This document shows, in pieces, positions 13,644 to 28,500 of a DNA stretch of 64,000 bases. The stretch lies in the NCBI GenBank assembly GCA_013365365.1, contig JABVXU010000208.1, positions 1 to 64,000 of the forward strand, in the 5' to 3' direction. The position numbers were made by a program, and so were the translations under genes. Position 1 is the first letter of the stretch. Every line of letters begins with the position of its first letter. This stretch comes from Cruorifilaria tuberocauda. Lineage: Eukaryota; Nematoda; Chromadorea; Rhabditida; Onchocercidae. The notes beneath the pieces were generated by a model. That model made no database searches and was not told where the DNA came from. It worked only from the letters and a program-made list of their open reading frames with translations.

Positions 13644-14887
13644 ACATAAATATACCGATATAAGAATTTCTCACATTACATAAATAAAGTAACAACAGTT
13701 GGAATATAATTCATGAATGTGATGAAATGATTTCTAAATTTACTTAAACCTTCCACGTATACCTCGGCGAATAGTACTTTGAATCTTCGTCTTTACTCGT
13801 ATAACTTTACAATTACGAGAAAAGCTGATGTAGTGAAAATGATCAGAACGATTTGCAACTGTAATAGATGATGGTAAGTTTCATTTTCTAAAAACGACAA
13901 GTACGACGATAGTGGTGCTTAAAGTACGAGACAGAAAGGGTAGGTGAGATGAATGAGATATTGCGAGCGTTAACTCCCTAAACTTAAAAAATAACGGAAA
14001 AGATCTCACTACAAATCAACCGTTAATACAGTCAACACAGTGGTAACTGGACAAAAAATGGAACAAGTAAATGAAAGATACATCTGGAAAGCATACTAAT
14101 ATCAGCGCCAAAACAAAATTAACATATCAAGAGCTTTAGATTAAAGAATGCAACAAAATAACGGTAAGAATTGTCATAACTTGAAAATCTTATCGCATTG
14201 CGTTTCCTTACCCACCCTGAATCCGTAATCTCTGTTTCCCTCTCCTTCTTTCTCTGGTTAACCGAGCACTTATTTCTCTTTTTTCATTCTTTGTGTTGAT
14301 TTACCGTTGTGTTTCGGATTTCATTAATCTTTTCTGTTTCTCGATTTTCCATATTCTCTCAACGCTCAATCTTTCTAACCCTTTATTCATTAATTCATGC
14401 TCTTTTCTGATTTCCTCTTCTTCTCTTATTGTTTGCTGTTGCAATGTTATTTTTCTATGTTTTTCGGAAATAAGAAAATGTATCTTTTATGTATTTTAAG
14501 CTTTCACAAATCGTTCATTTCATCCTTCCTGATTTTATCAAACTCTCTGGATGTGATAATGTACACTATGATAAGGAAGATATCTTACATGCATCAATGA
14601 AATAATGAGATTTTGAATGATTAATATTACATATCTGTTTAGCAGTAATTGAACAGGTATTTCAAGTTAAATGACCGACTTCATATGTTTGGTATTTATA
14701 AGATCATTATATCAATGCTTTAATATTTTATGTCATCCAATTTTCATCGTAATTCTTGATTAATTTATTGATAACTTAGCTATCTATCCATAGTTTGAAT
14801 TTTTTTTCCTTAAAGGAATTTCTGGGAATTTGTAATATTGTTGAAAAGCAGAATTATTGTGCTTCACTTCAAAGGTGCTTCTCTAAA
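13644..14887. other. Divergent intergenic region between PRKRIP1 and HP1
   Basis: About 1.2 kb between two divergently transcribed genes, so it probably holds both promoters. It includes a C/T-rich tract near 14215-14290 that contrasts with the surrounding AT-rich DNA. Two small plus-strand open frames at 14293-14600 are Phe/Ser/Leu rich with no family likeness. No specific site can be named. Confidence 0.5.
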
Positions 14888-16884
<1,997 letters not shown>

Positions 16885-19800
16885 TTGTTTTTTATTTTCC
16901 ATTAGGTTGGATTAGATTTGCTCTCAGTGACATGAATTGTGATTATGAATGTAATGCATGCTGAAGAAAATTCTGAATTTCAACCATGTATTGTCGCATT
17001 TCAATTAATCAGAGGTTTTGATTTGTTTTCGTTAATTTCTGAAAATGGCTTTGAAATTGTTTTTTTCGTTATCATTTTCACATATGTTATTTCATTTAAG
17101 TTTTCCTCTTTTATTAAAAATGAGTTGTAATTTTGGGAAATAATTTTTGATTTTTTTAATCTATTAGCTCGTATAATACTAGTGAGCAGTTACATTTTAT
17201 CTTGGCATAATTATATAAAGCTTTTTGTTACCTATTTCTAATGACTAATTTTTTTGCTGCCAGATTTTTTGTATAGAAATGGTGCGAATATGTTGTTCTT
17301 GTAAAATTCGATTCGCAAAATACTTTAATATCATCATGTTTTGGCCGTTAGAATAACATTCAGTTTTGAGCTTTTAGTTTGTTTTATTAGTCACTTTCAA
17401 TTCAATTTCAATTTCTCAATTCAAAGTTGTGTTTAAATTGTGAAACAATAGTTTCAAACGAGGAATTATTCATGAAAAAGAAAAATGCTGATGAAAATTT
17501 ATATTAGTAAATATAATCAATAAAAGCCAATAATTTTAAACGGTAATCAAATAAGGTAATGAAACGAATAAGGCAATGAAATGAACTTAAGAGGTGAACT
17601 GAAAAGCAAAATCTTAGTATCATTTTTTCCTATCATCTTAGTATCATCACATTTGCTACTAAATCCAGGTAATTGATAAATAACAAAGTAACGGAATTCA
17701 AATGACAAAATCTATCGTTCGAAAATAAATATACATGAATTTTTGAAATTATATATGTGAAAAGGACAGTAGTTGGTTCCAAGTTGTTTCAGAGGAGATT
17801 GATAAATTAAGTTCTGTTCCTACTTGCAGTGATCACTTATCATAATAAAATTTATCGACCCATGTGTTTCAAGTTGGCAGTTTAAATATTTTAGTAATTT
17901 AAATAATATTTTAAATATATGTGAATTTAAACACTGTTTTATGTAAATAATTTCCATAAGTGTTTTATGTGATTACAACATAAATTGCTGTAGTATTTTA
18001 AAACGCAAAAAAATATCACAGAAATTTCTAAAAAATCAGACTAAAACTGAAAGTTATTTCCTTAAAATTCGTTGGAAAAATCGTAAAATCAGTCGAAATT
18101 AAATTTTTTACAGCTAATTTCGAATAAATGACAGTTTTTCACTATGTCGAAACAGCTACTGCTATTACCAATTATCTGTGCGATGAAGAATTTCAACATA
18201 TTATCAATTCGATGATTCTTATTTTAGAAACTTATTTGTTATGAGGCTCATATAATTTGTATTAAAAAAATCAATTCTAAAAGTTTCAAATATTTTTGTG
18301 ATTTCAGTTGTTACATGACGCTAACGATAATCATAAAGGTTAAATACTGATTGCTTGTTACAATTTTTTAAACTTATTTCAAGTTCCAAATCATTTTTCG
18401 TCCTTTTTTGAGAGCTTTGTTTAAAACTTGAAAATTTCAAATCGTTTTGCGCTATTATCTAATGAAATTCCATCGAAAAAAGCCGTCAAACTTCATAACT
18501 TGATAACATATGGGAAACTCCCGGGAAATCTTTGTAGCATCAATTGATATGCCATGTGATTCTTTTTAATAGCTCAATATAGCACAGATGAACCCCAAAT
18601 GCTCTAAAAGAACTATGTTTGTGAGAACGGAAGGACCGAAAGTGCCGAATTCGAAAACATACGGTAACAAGGCGAAAGTTCCTGCAGCATCTCTACCATG
18701 CATTGCAATCTCCCATTTCATTTCATTTCGCATTTACACCTATCTCTAATTATCTTTTTAATTTTAAAGTAGCAACGATCATATCAAACGATATTCGATA
18801 CATTGCGTTCCTTTACTTGTGATGGTGCTTTCAAAATTTTATTTCACTAAAATGGCTTAAGTGCCATTATATAGCAGTAGTTTGCTTATCACTTCGGTAT
18901 AAAAATATTCTTTTTCTCACTTTATTTTATCATTCATTGACAATACGAATTCTTCAGTTTTTAGTGAAATTCTTGGTGTCATCTAATTTCAGGTCCAAAC
19001 GATTAAAAAGAGTATTATAAGTGCAATTCCTTATGCAACTTAATCGTTATCTTTCGGAAGAGAATGTATTGAGGAAGTGAAATTAATTGAAAAAAAAGAC
19101 AATGAAAGAATGTAACCAATTATGACAACGATTGAAATTACGGTTAATTTCATATTCACTCTGAAAAAATTCTTAAATTTATTTGACAACAAAGAAATAT
19201 ATCATGAATAATTATTTTTTTTGTAGAAATTATTCATAAGTTTTCCGCGTGAAATTAGTTAGCATCGGTTGTAAATGTAAATAGAATAAAAATAGAAAAC
19301 CTTGATATAATTCCAGATTTTTCATATATGACAGTTGAAAACTTGAAATATTGAAAAGAATACGTTTCCTCACCAAAGTCAATTTGAATTATTCGCTTGT
19401 TTATTTTTCCGCATGTCATATTTTTCTCGAACAATTCATTTCTGTATTAATGCTAATTAATAGTGAAAAAATGCTGGCATCTAATGATTGTGGAGCATTC
19501 GATATTACTCTTTGTAAAATACTTTCTGTATGTATTTAACCAAAAATTTTGTAATTATCGATAGTAAGTAATAAGAGAGTAGTGCAAAAATTATTCGAAG
19601 ACTAAGGAACTTAATCACAATTTTCATTTCAATTTTTAATTTTATAAAAATACTTATTATGAACGTTTTATTGTTTGGGAGAGCTTTCGGTTTGTTAGAG
19701 ATTGCAGTGCAAGTTTTATTATTTAATGGAGAGATTTGTTTTCGACATTCTAATACAATTATCAGAAAATATTGTTGATTGAGTTGATTACTAGAGTATT

Positions 19801-20358
19801 CGGGAAAGATCTGAGAGGTGATGGTTCAGAAGAATGTTGATCGTAAGACTATGTTTTTAAACCAGCAGATTATAGTTCTTCAGATTATAGTATACTTCCT
19901 TCGCCGAGCAGTGATCGTTAAACAGTCGCTTAACGAGCAAACAGACAATTCATAGTACCTCTGGAAAATCGAAATTATTTTATAATTATATAATCAAGTA
20001 TTTTATTTTTAAATAAAAAAAAAAGTAATATGATAAAATGATAATTGTCGATATCAACAATTTTCAAATGATTTATCATTTTTAATGAAAACTATTTCAC
20101 TCTTTTATTTCCAAAAAAATCAATTTAAATATTCCGATCAGATGACTAATGTTACGTTTATCAGTTCTCACTCCTTTCATATAGCTATCTTGATTTTCAG
20201 TTGGATCGCATTACAACATACGTTTGTTAAAATATCCTTTCCCATCCTCTTTATATTTGTATCCAATTGAATTGTATCACAACAATCATCTTCTATATAA
20301 GGATTTCAATTTCTCAGAATCAATCGGTTCGATGCATTTATCCAATTATTCATTAATG
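16885..20358. other. Intergenic stretch downstream of HP1
   Basis: About 3.5 kb with no convincing gene. The only item of note is a 53-codon open frame at 18588-18749 (+) whose ATG follows a CACAG acceptor-like end. It is somewhat richer in GC than its surroundings but matches no family I know. The remainder is AT-rich with short frames such as 19351-19539 and 20085-20415. Confidence 0.5.
18588..18749 (+). CDS. Possible small ORF, unrecognised
   Basis: A 53-residue frame that begins MNPKCSKRTM directly after a CACAG acceptor-like sequence and ends with TAA. Residues 1-30 are basic and Pro/Lys rich; the rest is hydrophobic (ASLPCIAISHFISF). A GTAACAAGG donor-like site lies inside it after codon 25, so it could instead be a first exon. 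No family recognised. It may be chance, since AT-rich DNA seldom but sometimes gives such frames. Confidence 0.15.
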   Translation: MNPKCSKRTMFVRTEGPKVPNSKTYGNKAKVPAASLPCIAISHFISFRIYTYL

Positions 20359-21195
20359 TTATTCCGTTCCTCGCCCCACTTTATCAACTGCAATTGTCAC
20401 AAAATAAAAGAATAATCATTACAAATTATCTGTGCAATAAAATAGAATTACAAAAATTTCACAATAATACTCGAATAAAGTAATCAAAAAGTCATTCGAT
20501 ATGTGAACAAGAGATCACGCAATCATTTGATAGATGATTTATTATTCCATGAAAACCATGACCTATTCCATGATAACCACAACTAATCTTAGGTAGATAT
20601 AATAAACATTGCAAATCTTCTTGTTAACGTGAGTGAAAGCACAAAAATCTTGTTTTAGCTTCGCTTTTATCATTGTTTGCTTAATGAATAAGCGTTTCCG
20701 ATAAATTTTGTAGAATAAAACGCAATAAAATTCTGCAAAACTTACACATATCATTACGATATTTAAAACATCCAATAAAATCGAAAGCATCTATAAGTTC
20801 CAAATTGAATGCTGAAAACATCGATGCAACAGATTCTGCTCCATGGAACTCACAGTGTCCTCGTTCTATTATACCATTTCGTGTATGAAATGCTATACTT
20901 TGACATTTCACTCTCACTTCTTCAGAAGCATCGGCTTTTTCAGCATATGGGATGAAGTTTCCATAGCATATCTATGTTTTTTATCATTCCTTACAAGTAC
21001 AATTTGATTCCCATCAAATTCAAGATTTACAAAGGAACAAATTTGAATGAAATACGGAGAAGGATCGTTTTCATAACGTCCTTTGCGTGTTAAGCTTGCG
21101 CTACAAGTCTGACCTTTAATTGATTGTCTCATTATGGGCTTATCACAGAGGGAAAAGCTGCTTATTCGATTTTTCAGAAACGTTTCTTCTTTCAT
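20359..21195 (-). pseudogene. Unrecognised gene-like ORF with an internal frameshift
   Basis: On the minus strand an ATG at 21195 follows a strong acceptor (TTTTTGATTACAG) with an in-frame TAA between them, so it looks like a true trans-spliced start. The frame runs MKEETFLKNRISSF to about 20970, with protein-like composition including QTCSASLTRKG and NLEFDGNQIVLV. It then runs into a stop at 20914. Near 20960-20970 coding character switches to another frame (PYAEKADASEEV, then FHTRNGIIERGHCEF and ESVASMFSAFNLELIDAF). That frame ends at a strong donor (GTAAGTTTTG) at 20745. A matching acceptor and stop give a last exon at 20359-20387. One missing base would restore a protein of about 160-165 residues with about seven cysteines. 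It is either a recent pseudogene or a sequence error. No family recognised; no signal peptide or membrane segment seen. Confidence 0.4.
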
Positions 21196-21821
21196 TTATA
21201 GCAAAATCTGTAATCAAAAAGAATGCAAGAGACTGTAATTTTCATTCCGGACTGAAATGTGGCAAGAGATAATGTGTTGGCTGTGGAGTGGCTGGGCCAT
21301 TAAGGTAGCATACTGATAGCTCAAAGGATGGGCTAAGGTTGGAGTCGTCGATTTAAGGAGTCTGTGATGATTTCCTGAAAGTTATGAAATTCAGTTTTGC
21401 AAGACTAGAAGTTTTTTGTGTTTCTCAGAGAGAATATTGATAGATTCCTTTTATTTCAATTTGAAATTATCGGGTAAATTCGCAAGCATATATCAAGCCA
21501 TTATCCATATCATACGCAAAGATAAGTTATTAAAATTAATACTCATATTCTACTCAAAGAAAGAGATATGGCTGTTACTACTGCTTTTTTAAGTAATGGA
21601 ATTCTGCTCGGAATACATTGCATGTATTTGCTGCTTACTTCAGTTTCACTCGCTAGTGTTTGCTGTTTAATTACATATTGTGTGGGTGTAAACAATAATA
21701 AATATCGATGGTATGAACACTGATTATCATCACCTATCATTAGAAGCTTTATAAATTAAATGAGAAACAAATTTTAGGTGTTATTAGTGCGACTCTTTGG
21801 AAAAGTATAAGACTAATTAGA
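21196..21821. other. Intergenic region upstream of NAA15
   Basis: About 600 bases between divergent transcripts, probably holding the NAA15 promoter. On the minus strand a frame of 53 codons (21214-21374) begins behind a TTTCAG acceptor and reads with Pro, His, Ser and Leu, including TPTLAHPLSYQYATLMAQ. I could not join it in phase to the downstream minus-strand ORF, so it is left unassigned. Confidence 0.4.
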
Positions 21822-24800
21822 ATGGCGCCTCCGGGACAGTCAAGCAGCCAACCGCTACCTTCCAAAGAGCTTACTCTTTTCCGCAAAGTTGTTGTATGTT
21901 TCTTTCCTTCAATTTCTGCATATTTTCCAATTGATAACAATATACAGAATATAAGTTTGTTTGAGAAGGAACAAAGGCAAAAAATAGAAAAACGAGAAAG
22001 CAAAGGAACTTAAGAGGAGAAATAAAAATGCGAGAATAAAGATGAAAGATAGTAAAAGAATAAAAAATTGGAGAATAAAACGGAATAGAATAACTATGTC
22101 TTCATATCTTCATTAAATGTCTAACTTTCAGTCTGAGGATAGATAAATATTAAATTCATAGGACGAATTTCTCATTTTATTCTTATCTAGTTTCAGAAGC
22201 ACTACGAACACAAACAGTACAAGAATGGCCTTCGATGTGCGAAGATGATTCTTTCTAATCCACATTTCAGTGAACATGGAGGTTGAATTAATTTTTTTGT
22301 AATTAGCAAGTTTGTTGGTATAGAGTTCAAAAATATGCAAAATTATTTGTTTAGAAACGTTAGCGATGAAGGGTTTAATTTTGAATTGCATGGGAAAACA
22401 TGAAGAAGCACAGGAGTGTGTCAAGCGAGGATTAAAGGTTATCCATACTTTTCAATATAAAGAATCAGGAGATTTATTATTTTCTCTTTGGTTGTGCTAG
22501 GGATTTAATGATTAGCTACGGTCAAAGATTCTTTGCAGGCTGATCTTCGATCGCATGTCTGTTGGCATGTCTTCGGTTTGGTACAACGTAGCGAAAAGAA
22601 ATACGATGAGGCTATGAAAGCATATAAGCAAGCTTTACGTTTAGATCGTGATAATATGCAAATACTCAGGGATTTATCATTATTACAAATTCAAATGCGA
22701 GATTTAGACGGGTATCGCGTAAGTCTTTCGTACCTTACCAACACAAAATAAAAATTTTTGAGTCCTTTGCTCTACGACTTTCTAAATAATCACATACGTT
22801 AATTCTTTTTTGAAGTCTCTGTATTCTTCCAGTATATATTGTTCAATTAGATTTAAAATTATGCTCTCTTTGCCTACCTGTACTTATTTAATTTTATTTC
22901 CATAGTATCTAATCGTCTATTTCCTTTGGATCCATCCGGATCTTTCGATCTCATCACATTTATAGTGTGATTTTTTTTTGCTTTTGCAATTCTCTGGCTT
23001 TTAGATTGAATTGATAGTGAGAGAAGGTTGTAGGGATAAGCAGTGGGAAAATTTTTTGAGCAATTCATAATATTCAGAAAAACATTGTAGATAATAAAAA
23101 TCCACAATGCAAGATGTTACAATGTTTAAGTAGAATCCGTCACCTTTTTTTGAGGATTCACGTTATCGACTGCTTATGTTACGCCCGCAACAACGAATTG
23201 CATGGATTGGTTATGCAACGGCATACCATCTTCTGAAAGACTACGATATGGCTCTTAAAATTGTCAGCGAATTTTGCAACAGCAGTAGGGTTGAGGTATC
23301 TTTATTTTTTCCGAATTTATTACAATTCAAAATGTGTTATCTCATTTTTAGTTTTTTTTTTTAACTCGTAAAAAAACAGTTTATTATTTCTTATTTGCCG
23401 TCTATGTGCACAAAAGCTGAAAATTTAATTATTTTAGAATAGGGATGCAATCATGAAAATATCCAAGTAATTTAGTTTATAGTAGACGTGATATTTTTTT
23501 CTTATTTATTTCCAAAATATTCCGAGCGGTTTAACGACAAAAAAGAGCTACGTTCGTCATATTTTGAGAATTTTTTGCATTATTTTGAAACGCCTTAAAT
23601 ATTTTCATTACTTTTCATTCATTTTTTTAATGAATTATTTCTCAGCTACCGGAATACGATTTCGAACAGAGTGAACTAATTTTGTATCAGAATATGATTC
23701 TCCGTGAATCTGGTCAGTTAGAATTGGCATTGAGTAAGCTGGAGGAAAATGCGTCGCAAATTGTTGATCGTGTTGCTTACATGGAGACACGTGGTAAGTC
23801 AGTTGAGGCATTACTAAAGAACTGTATTTAAAAGTGATTTTGCATATTATAATCCATCATTATCTAAATCTTTTAGCGGATCTTCTGATGGCTTTAAACG
23901 ATAACGCAAAGGCGGAAATGACTTATTGGAAGTTGATTGAAAGAAATCCGGAGAATATTATATATTATCGTCGGATCGAGAAATGCAGAGGCCTTGGTAT
24001 CAGTTTCTTTCATTAAGTTCATGATTCAATGACAATAGTTTTGAATGTGTATGCATAATTTATGAATTCTGCAGCGGAAAGCGATGTTGATGGACGTTAC
24101 GAAGTCTATAAGAAAGCTGTTTCAATGAATGCTCATGCAGCTACTCCAAAAAGAGTTCCTCTTTATTTCCTCCATGGTATTTTTTTACACAGTTTTGTAA
24201 CTGAAGGTCTTTTAAATCATATTTCCAATGTTATGGCTTTTTAATATTTATGTTAATTTAAATACACATTTTAGGTGCCCAATTTGAAACCCTTTTGTTC
24301 AATTATTTGATAGCTGGTCTTCGAAAAGGCGTGCCTTCACTTTTCAAATATCTTATTCCGCTGTACGTAGACGCTGATAAGGTTGAGTGTAACGATATCA
24401 TCTTGATTTTTCTTTTATTCATACCTTCAAAATGTTCCCCACTATATTGTGGTGTGTGCAATGATAATGATGGTTTTCCTATACAGAATTCTTAGAGTTC
24501 GAATATTCTCAGAACTGTATATGTTTACTTCCAAAAAACGAACCATATTCATTAGGTTTTACCAATTTTAAATTGTAATTGTTTTCGTCTTGATTATTTC
24601 GAACATTGTGGATAATAGTTGATCTTTGACACTTCTTCCCTCTTTTGTATTTACTCTATTAAAAAAATTTTTTGAATTCTTTATATTTCTAGGTTCAATT
24701 TTTGGAGCGCACCCTTATCGAGTTCGTTAAACGGTTAGGAGAAAACGGGTATAAGAAAGGATCTTTGGATAGTTAGTTTCGATTTTGCTTATATATGATT

Positions 24801-27800
24801 TAAGGCAGATTGTAATTTTGAACAGTTTGAATATCAAGTACTACTTAAAAGCCAGCAATTTAAAAATTTTATAGATAATCCTCTTCCTGAATCACCAACC
24901 ACGGTATTATGGTTGTATTATTTGTTAGCTCAGCATTATGACAAATTAGGATCAGTTCAACAGGCTCTTCTATATATCGATAGAGCAATACAACATACAC
25001 CAACATTGATCGAACTCTACATGATAAAAGCGAAAATTCATAAGGTTTCCTCATTGTTATTTCTGTAGTATTTTTGATACCGAAAAGTGTGCCAGTGGAT
25101 TGCCATTACTGACAGTAGCAAACACTTTATCAACTATCCTAAATCACATTGTGTTCATTTTATAATAGATTTTGTGACAATGATAACGAAATGTTATTAT
25201 GTTATTACTGTAGCATGCTGGTGATGCGCATGAAGGTGCAAGCTTAATGGAGCAAGCTCAATCGTTGGACACGGCAGACCGGTATGTGAATAGTAAATGT
25301 GCCAAGTACATGCTTCGAGCTGGCCTTATCAAGGAGGCAGAAAATATGTGTTCAAAATTTACAAGAGAAGGTGTAAATGCATCTGCAAATTTGAATGAAA
25401 TGCAGTGCATGTGGTATGAAATTGAATGCGCTAAGGCACATCAACGACTGGCAAACTACGGTGAGGCGTTGAAAAAGTGCCACGAAGTTGAAAGGGTAAT
25501 TTTCTTATCAGTACTGATTCTTATTATCTTTGCGCCCAATTAAAACTTTAAGGTTTTAGCACAAAATGTCATTGGTAAAAGGTGTTGATTATCACATTTC
25601 AAATATCTTATTCCGCTAAAACTGCTTGATATTACGATTTTCTTTTCAGATAATAATTTTGATGTCATTAAGACTTGAATCATTGGTCTCATTTAGTGAC
25701 TAACAGATGGCAAATCAGGAAAGGACGGATGTTCTTTTTTGATTTATTTTTCGTTAGATGATTATTTATCCCTTGATCCTCATGATGTCGCTCTGTATAA
25801 CACAATAAAATATATAACGCATTTTCATTAATTGTAGCACTTTGTTGGCATTATTGAAGATCAGTTCGATTTTCATACTTACTGCATTCGTAAAATGACA
25901 CTTTGTTCATACATTGGATTGCTAAGGCTAGAAGACGTTCTGCGACGACACAAATTTTACTATGAAGCTGCCAAAATTGCAACCACTGTATGTTTCCTCC
26001 TGATTATTATAGTTACTGCACCCTTTTTGTTAAAGATCGACATGAATTTTTCAGATATATCTTCGAATGTATGACCATCCTAATGACTTCGCTGCTGATA
26101 AGCACAATGGTGAAGTAAATTTGTCAGCTTCGGAGCTAAAAAAATTGAAAAAGAAGCAAAAGAAGGAAAAGGCCAAAGAGGCACTTGAAGCTGCTGCAAA
26201 ACAGAAACAGACTAATGTGAAGAAGGTATGAACATTGAGATTTCAGCTAGCAGGAATTTAAAATTGAAGATTTCAGTGTCGTTTTTTTTGACTTGTTCTT
26301 TGTGGAAACCATAATTTATTCGAAAAATTATATGCCATGAAAATATTAATGTGACGCATTTATAATTTTCTTAGTGAAAAAAAGGTGAAATCTATCCTAA
26401 TTAATGTTTTTCCAGTCATTTTATCACTATTAAAGTTTATCACTTATCGGTTGTTTTTGTAAAAAAGGCATTATGTAAAGTGCGGAAATGGTGTTAAAGC
26501 AGTAAGTTATTTTTGATGAGGAGAGATTTGTGAAGGTAAGTAACTTTTAAGAGAAGGTAAACGAATTTTATATAACCGCTTTTCATAATAGTTTTCTATG
26601 AATAATTTTTTCTCAAGCATAATTTATTGTAGTTAGAGCTAAAACTCAAAAGTTGAAGTTACTTCAGGGTGATGTTGAGGTAGACGGCTTTGCACCGGAA
26701 CCTCTTGATGCGGAAAAGCTTCTAAAAGTAAATGATCCTTTAGAAGAGGCAAGTAAATTTGTGCAACCACTTCTTCAGTTGAACAGCGAGCAATTTGGAT
26801 CATATATTCTCGGTTTTGAAGTTTACTATAGGAAGAAAAAAGTTTGTTTTTTTATGGCTTGATACTAATCGTTGAATTAACAACAACTTCCGAATGCATG
26901 TTCATTTAAATTAGCGTGCATATTTCAATTTTATGATCACCAGACATTATCACGCGTTAATGATAATGTTATTTCAAAAAGTTGAATTTGTTATCTTGTA
27001 GTTTTAGATGCGAAATTTCCTTCATATTTTTTCACTTTACACAAATTGCATGAAGTGCTTATTTCAAGCTAAATTATGCGTACTCACAATAACGAATGAT
27101 TTCTTCAGTAAGGAAAACAATATTTAAATATGAAATTCGTATTAACACAAAAATTTTCACATATATGGGTATTACCAACTTTTCTTATTCTTTTAGGTAC
27201 TTCTCATGTTACAGTGTTTGAATAAAGCAACAAAATTAGAACCGAATAGTCCAGATCTTCATGTTGCAGCTGCCAAATATTTGCATTATTGTGAGTTGTT
27301 TTTCTTTATATTACTCAGATTCATGAAATTGATTTTTTTTCATATTTCTGTACATAATAGAATACAAATGCATCGACTAACTTTTTTTAATTTTAGTCAT
27401 AAGTCAGAATGCCCTTTCATTAACGGTTGGAATGAATTGCATTCATTTTTTACATTTTTTACTGCAGATGAGAAGGCACAACTGGAAGGAACAGTCAAAG
27501 AGTTAGCTGCTGAACTAACCGGTATATTATTCCCAAACACGAAATCAGCCTCTGAATTCAATACTGCCTTCAAAAGTGCCAATATAAATTCATTCCCTCA
27601 TCGACTTGCTGGTATTCACAATTATTTTTCAACTTTTTCCAGCGCATTATTCGCACATTTATTTGCTTACTTTTGCTTTTGTGTCTTTTATCAGTCATTT
27701 TGATTATTTCATGGAACTACATAGCTGCTGCCATTTTTAATATGCATAATAGTGTAATATTTTTTCAGTGGCTGAAGTCAGTATATTCCTCGACCTAAAT

Positions 27801-28500
27801 TGTGCTGATATAACGAAGAATTGGTTGTTGTGCTCTCTAGATGATGATAAATTGACTGGAGTAACGTTAAAAAACATTGAAACCTTATACAACGGGATTT
27901 TATATGGTAAATATGGAAATTGGTCTGCTAATGAGGTTTGTGTCCACTTCGAAATATTCTTAGATCGTGAAGAAAACTGTCATTTTATTTTATGTCTTCA
28001 ATATTTTGTTGGAGAGCTATCAGTTACTCATTAAAATATTTAATTTTCCTTTGTTCGAGATTTAACATAAGCAAAAAATAATATTTACTCTTTTAATAAT
28101 AGGATGAAGCATCATAATGATGAACTGCATTCATTGTTATGTAATAATAATTCAAACAGAATTAATTTAATGGCTTGAATTTTCCTGACATATTTTTAAT
28201 GATTTTTATGTGTATATATAACATAAAATTTAGGTATAGAAGTTTAAGAAGTATTTTATAATAGAAAAATTACGCTATATATGTCATTTTATATTTATCT
28301 GCGTTAGAAATTGTGTATTATGAAGAATCTCTGAATTTCGGCGGAGACTTTGTTCTGATTCATTTTACTATCTAAAAACTTTGCAGATGACACAACTGAC
28401 GAAGCGGTGCCATCATTTATTCAAGGATGCAACATTATTTGGCGGTGGCGTTAATTTAGCTTCACAAGAAAAAGAAAATCGTAATATCAAGCAGTTTTAG
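21822..28500 (+). CDS. naa15: N-alpha-acetyltransferase 15, NatA auxiliary subunit
   Basis: TPR scaffold that anchors the NAA10 catalytic subunit to the ribosome for N-terminal acetylation of nascent proteins. Nineteen exons join in phase, all GT-AG: 21822-21893, 22197-22281, 22355-22437, 22539-22718, 23155-23295, 23646-23793, 23877-23996, 24075-24176, 24275-24381, 24693-24771, 24809-25044, 25214-25495, 25838-25987, 26055-26225, 26668-26841, 27197-27290, 27468-27611, 27769-27935 and 28387-28500. They give 882 residues (human about 866). Motifs along the length match the family: [99 protein letters not shown] and [10 protein letters not shown] Lys-rich stretch (about 630-660) precedes the C-terminal TPRs. 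The donor of exon 10 (GTTAGT) is chosen by phase. The start follows CTAATTAG, a possible trans-splice site. Confidence 0.97.

Noticed and set aside
20917..20996. A very short intron joining the two frames of the unknown minus-strand gene
   Set aside because: The only suitable donor and acceptor are about 23 bases apart, too short for a nematode spliceosomal intron. A frameshift is more likely.
27206..27703. 165-codon ORF in NAA15
   Set aside because: Readthrough of an intron between exons 27197-27290 and 27468-27611.
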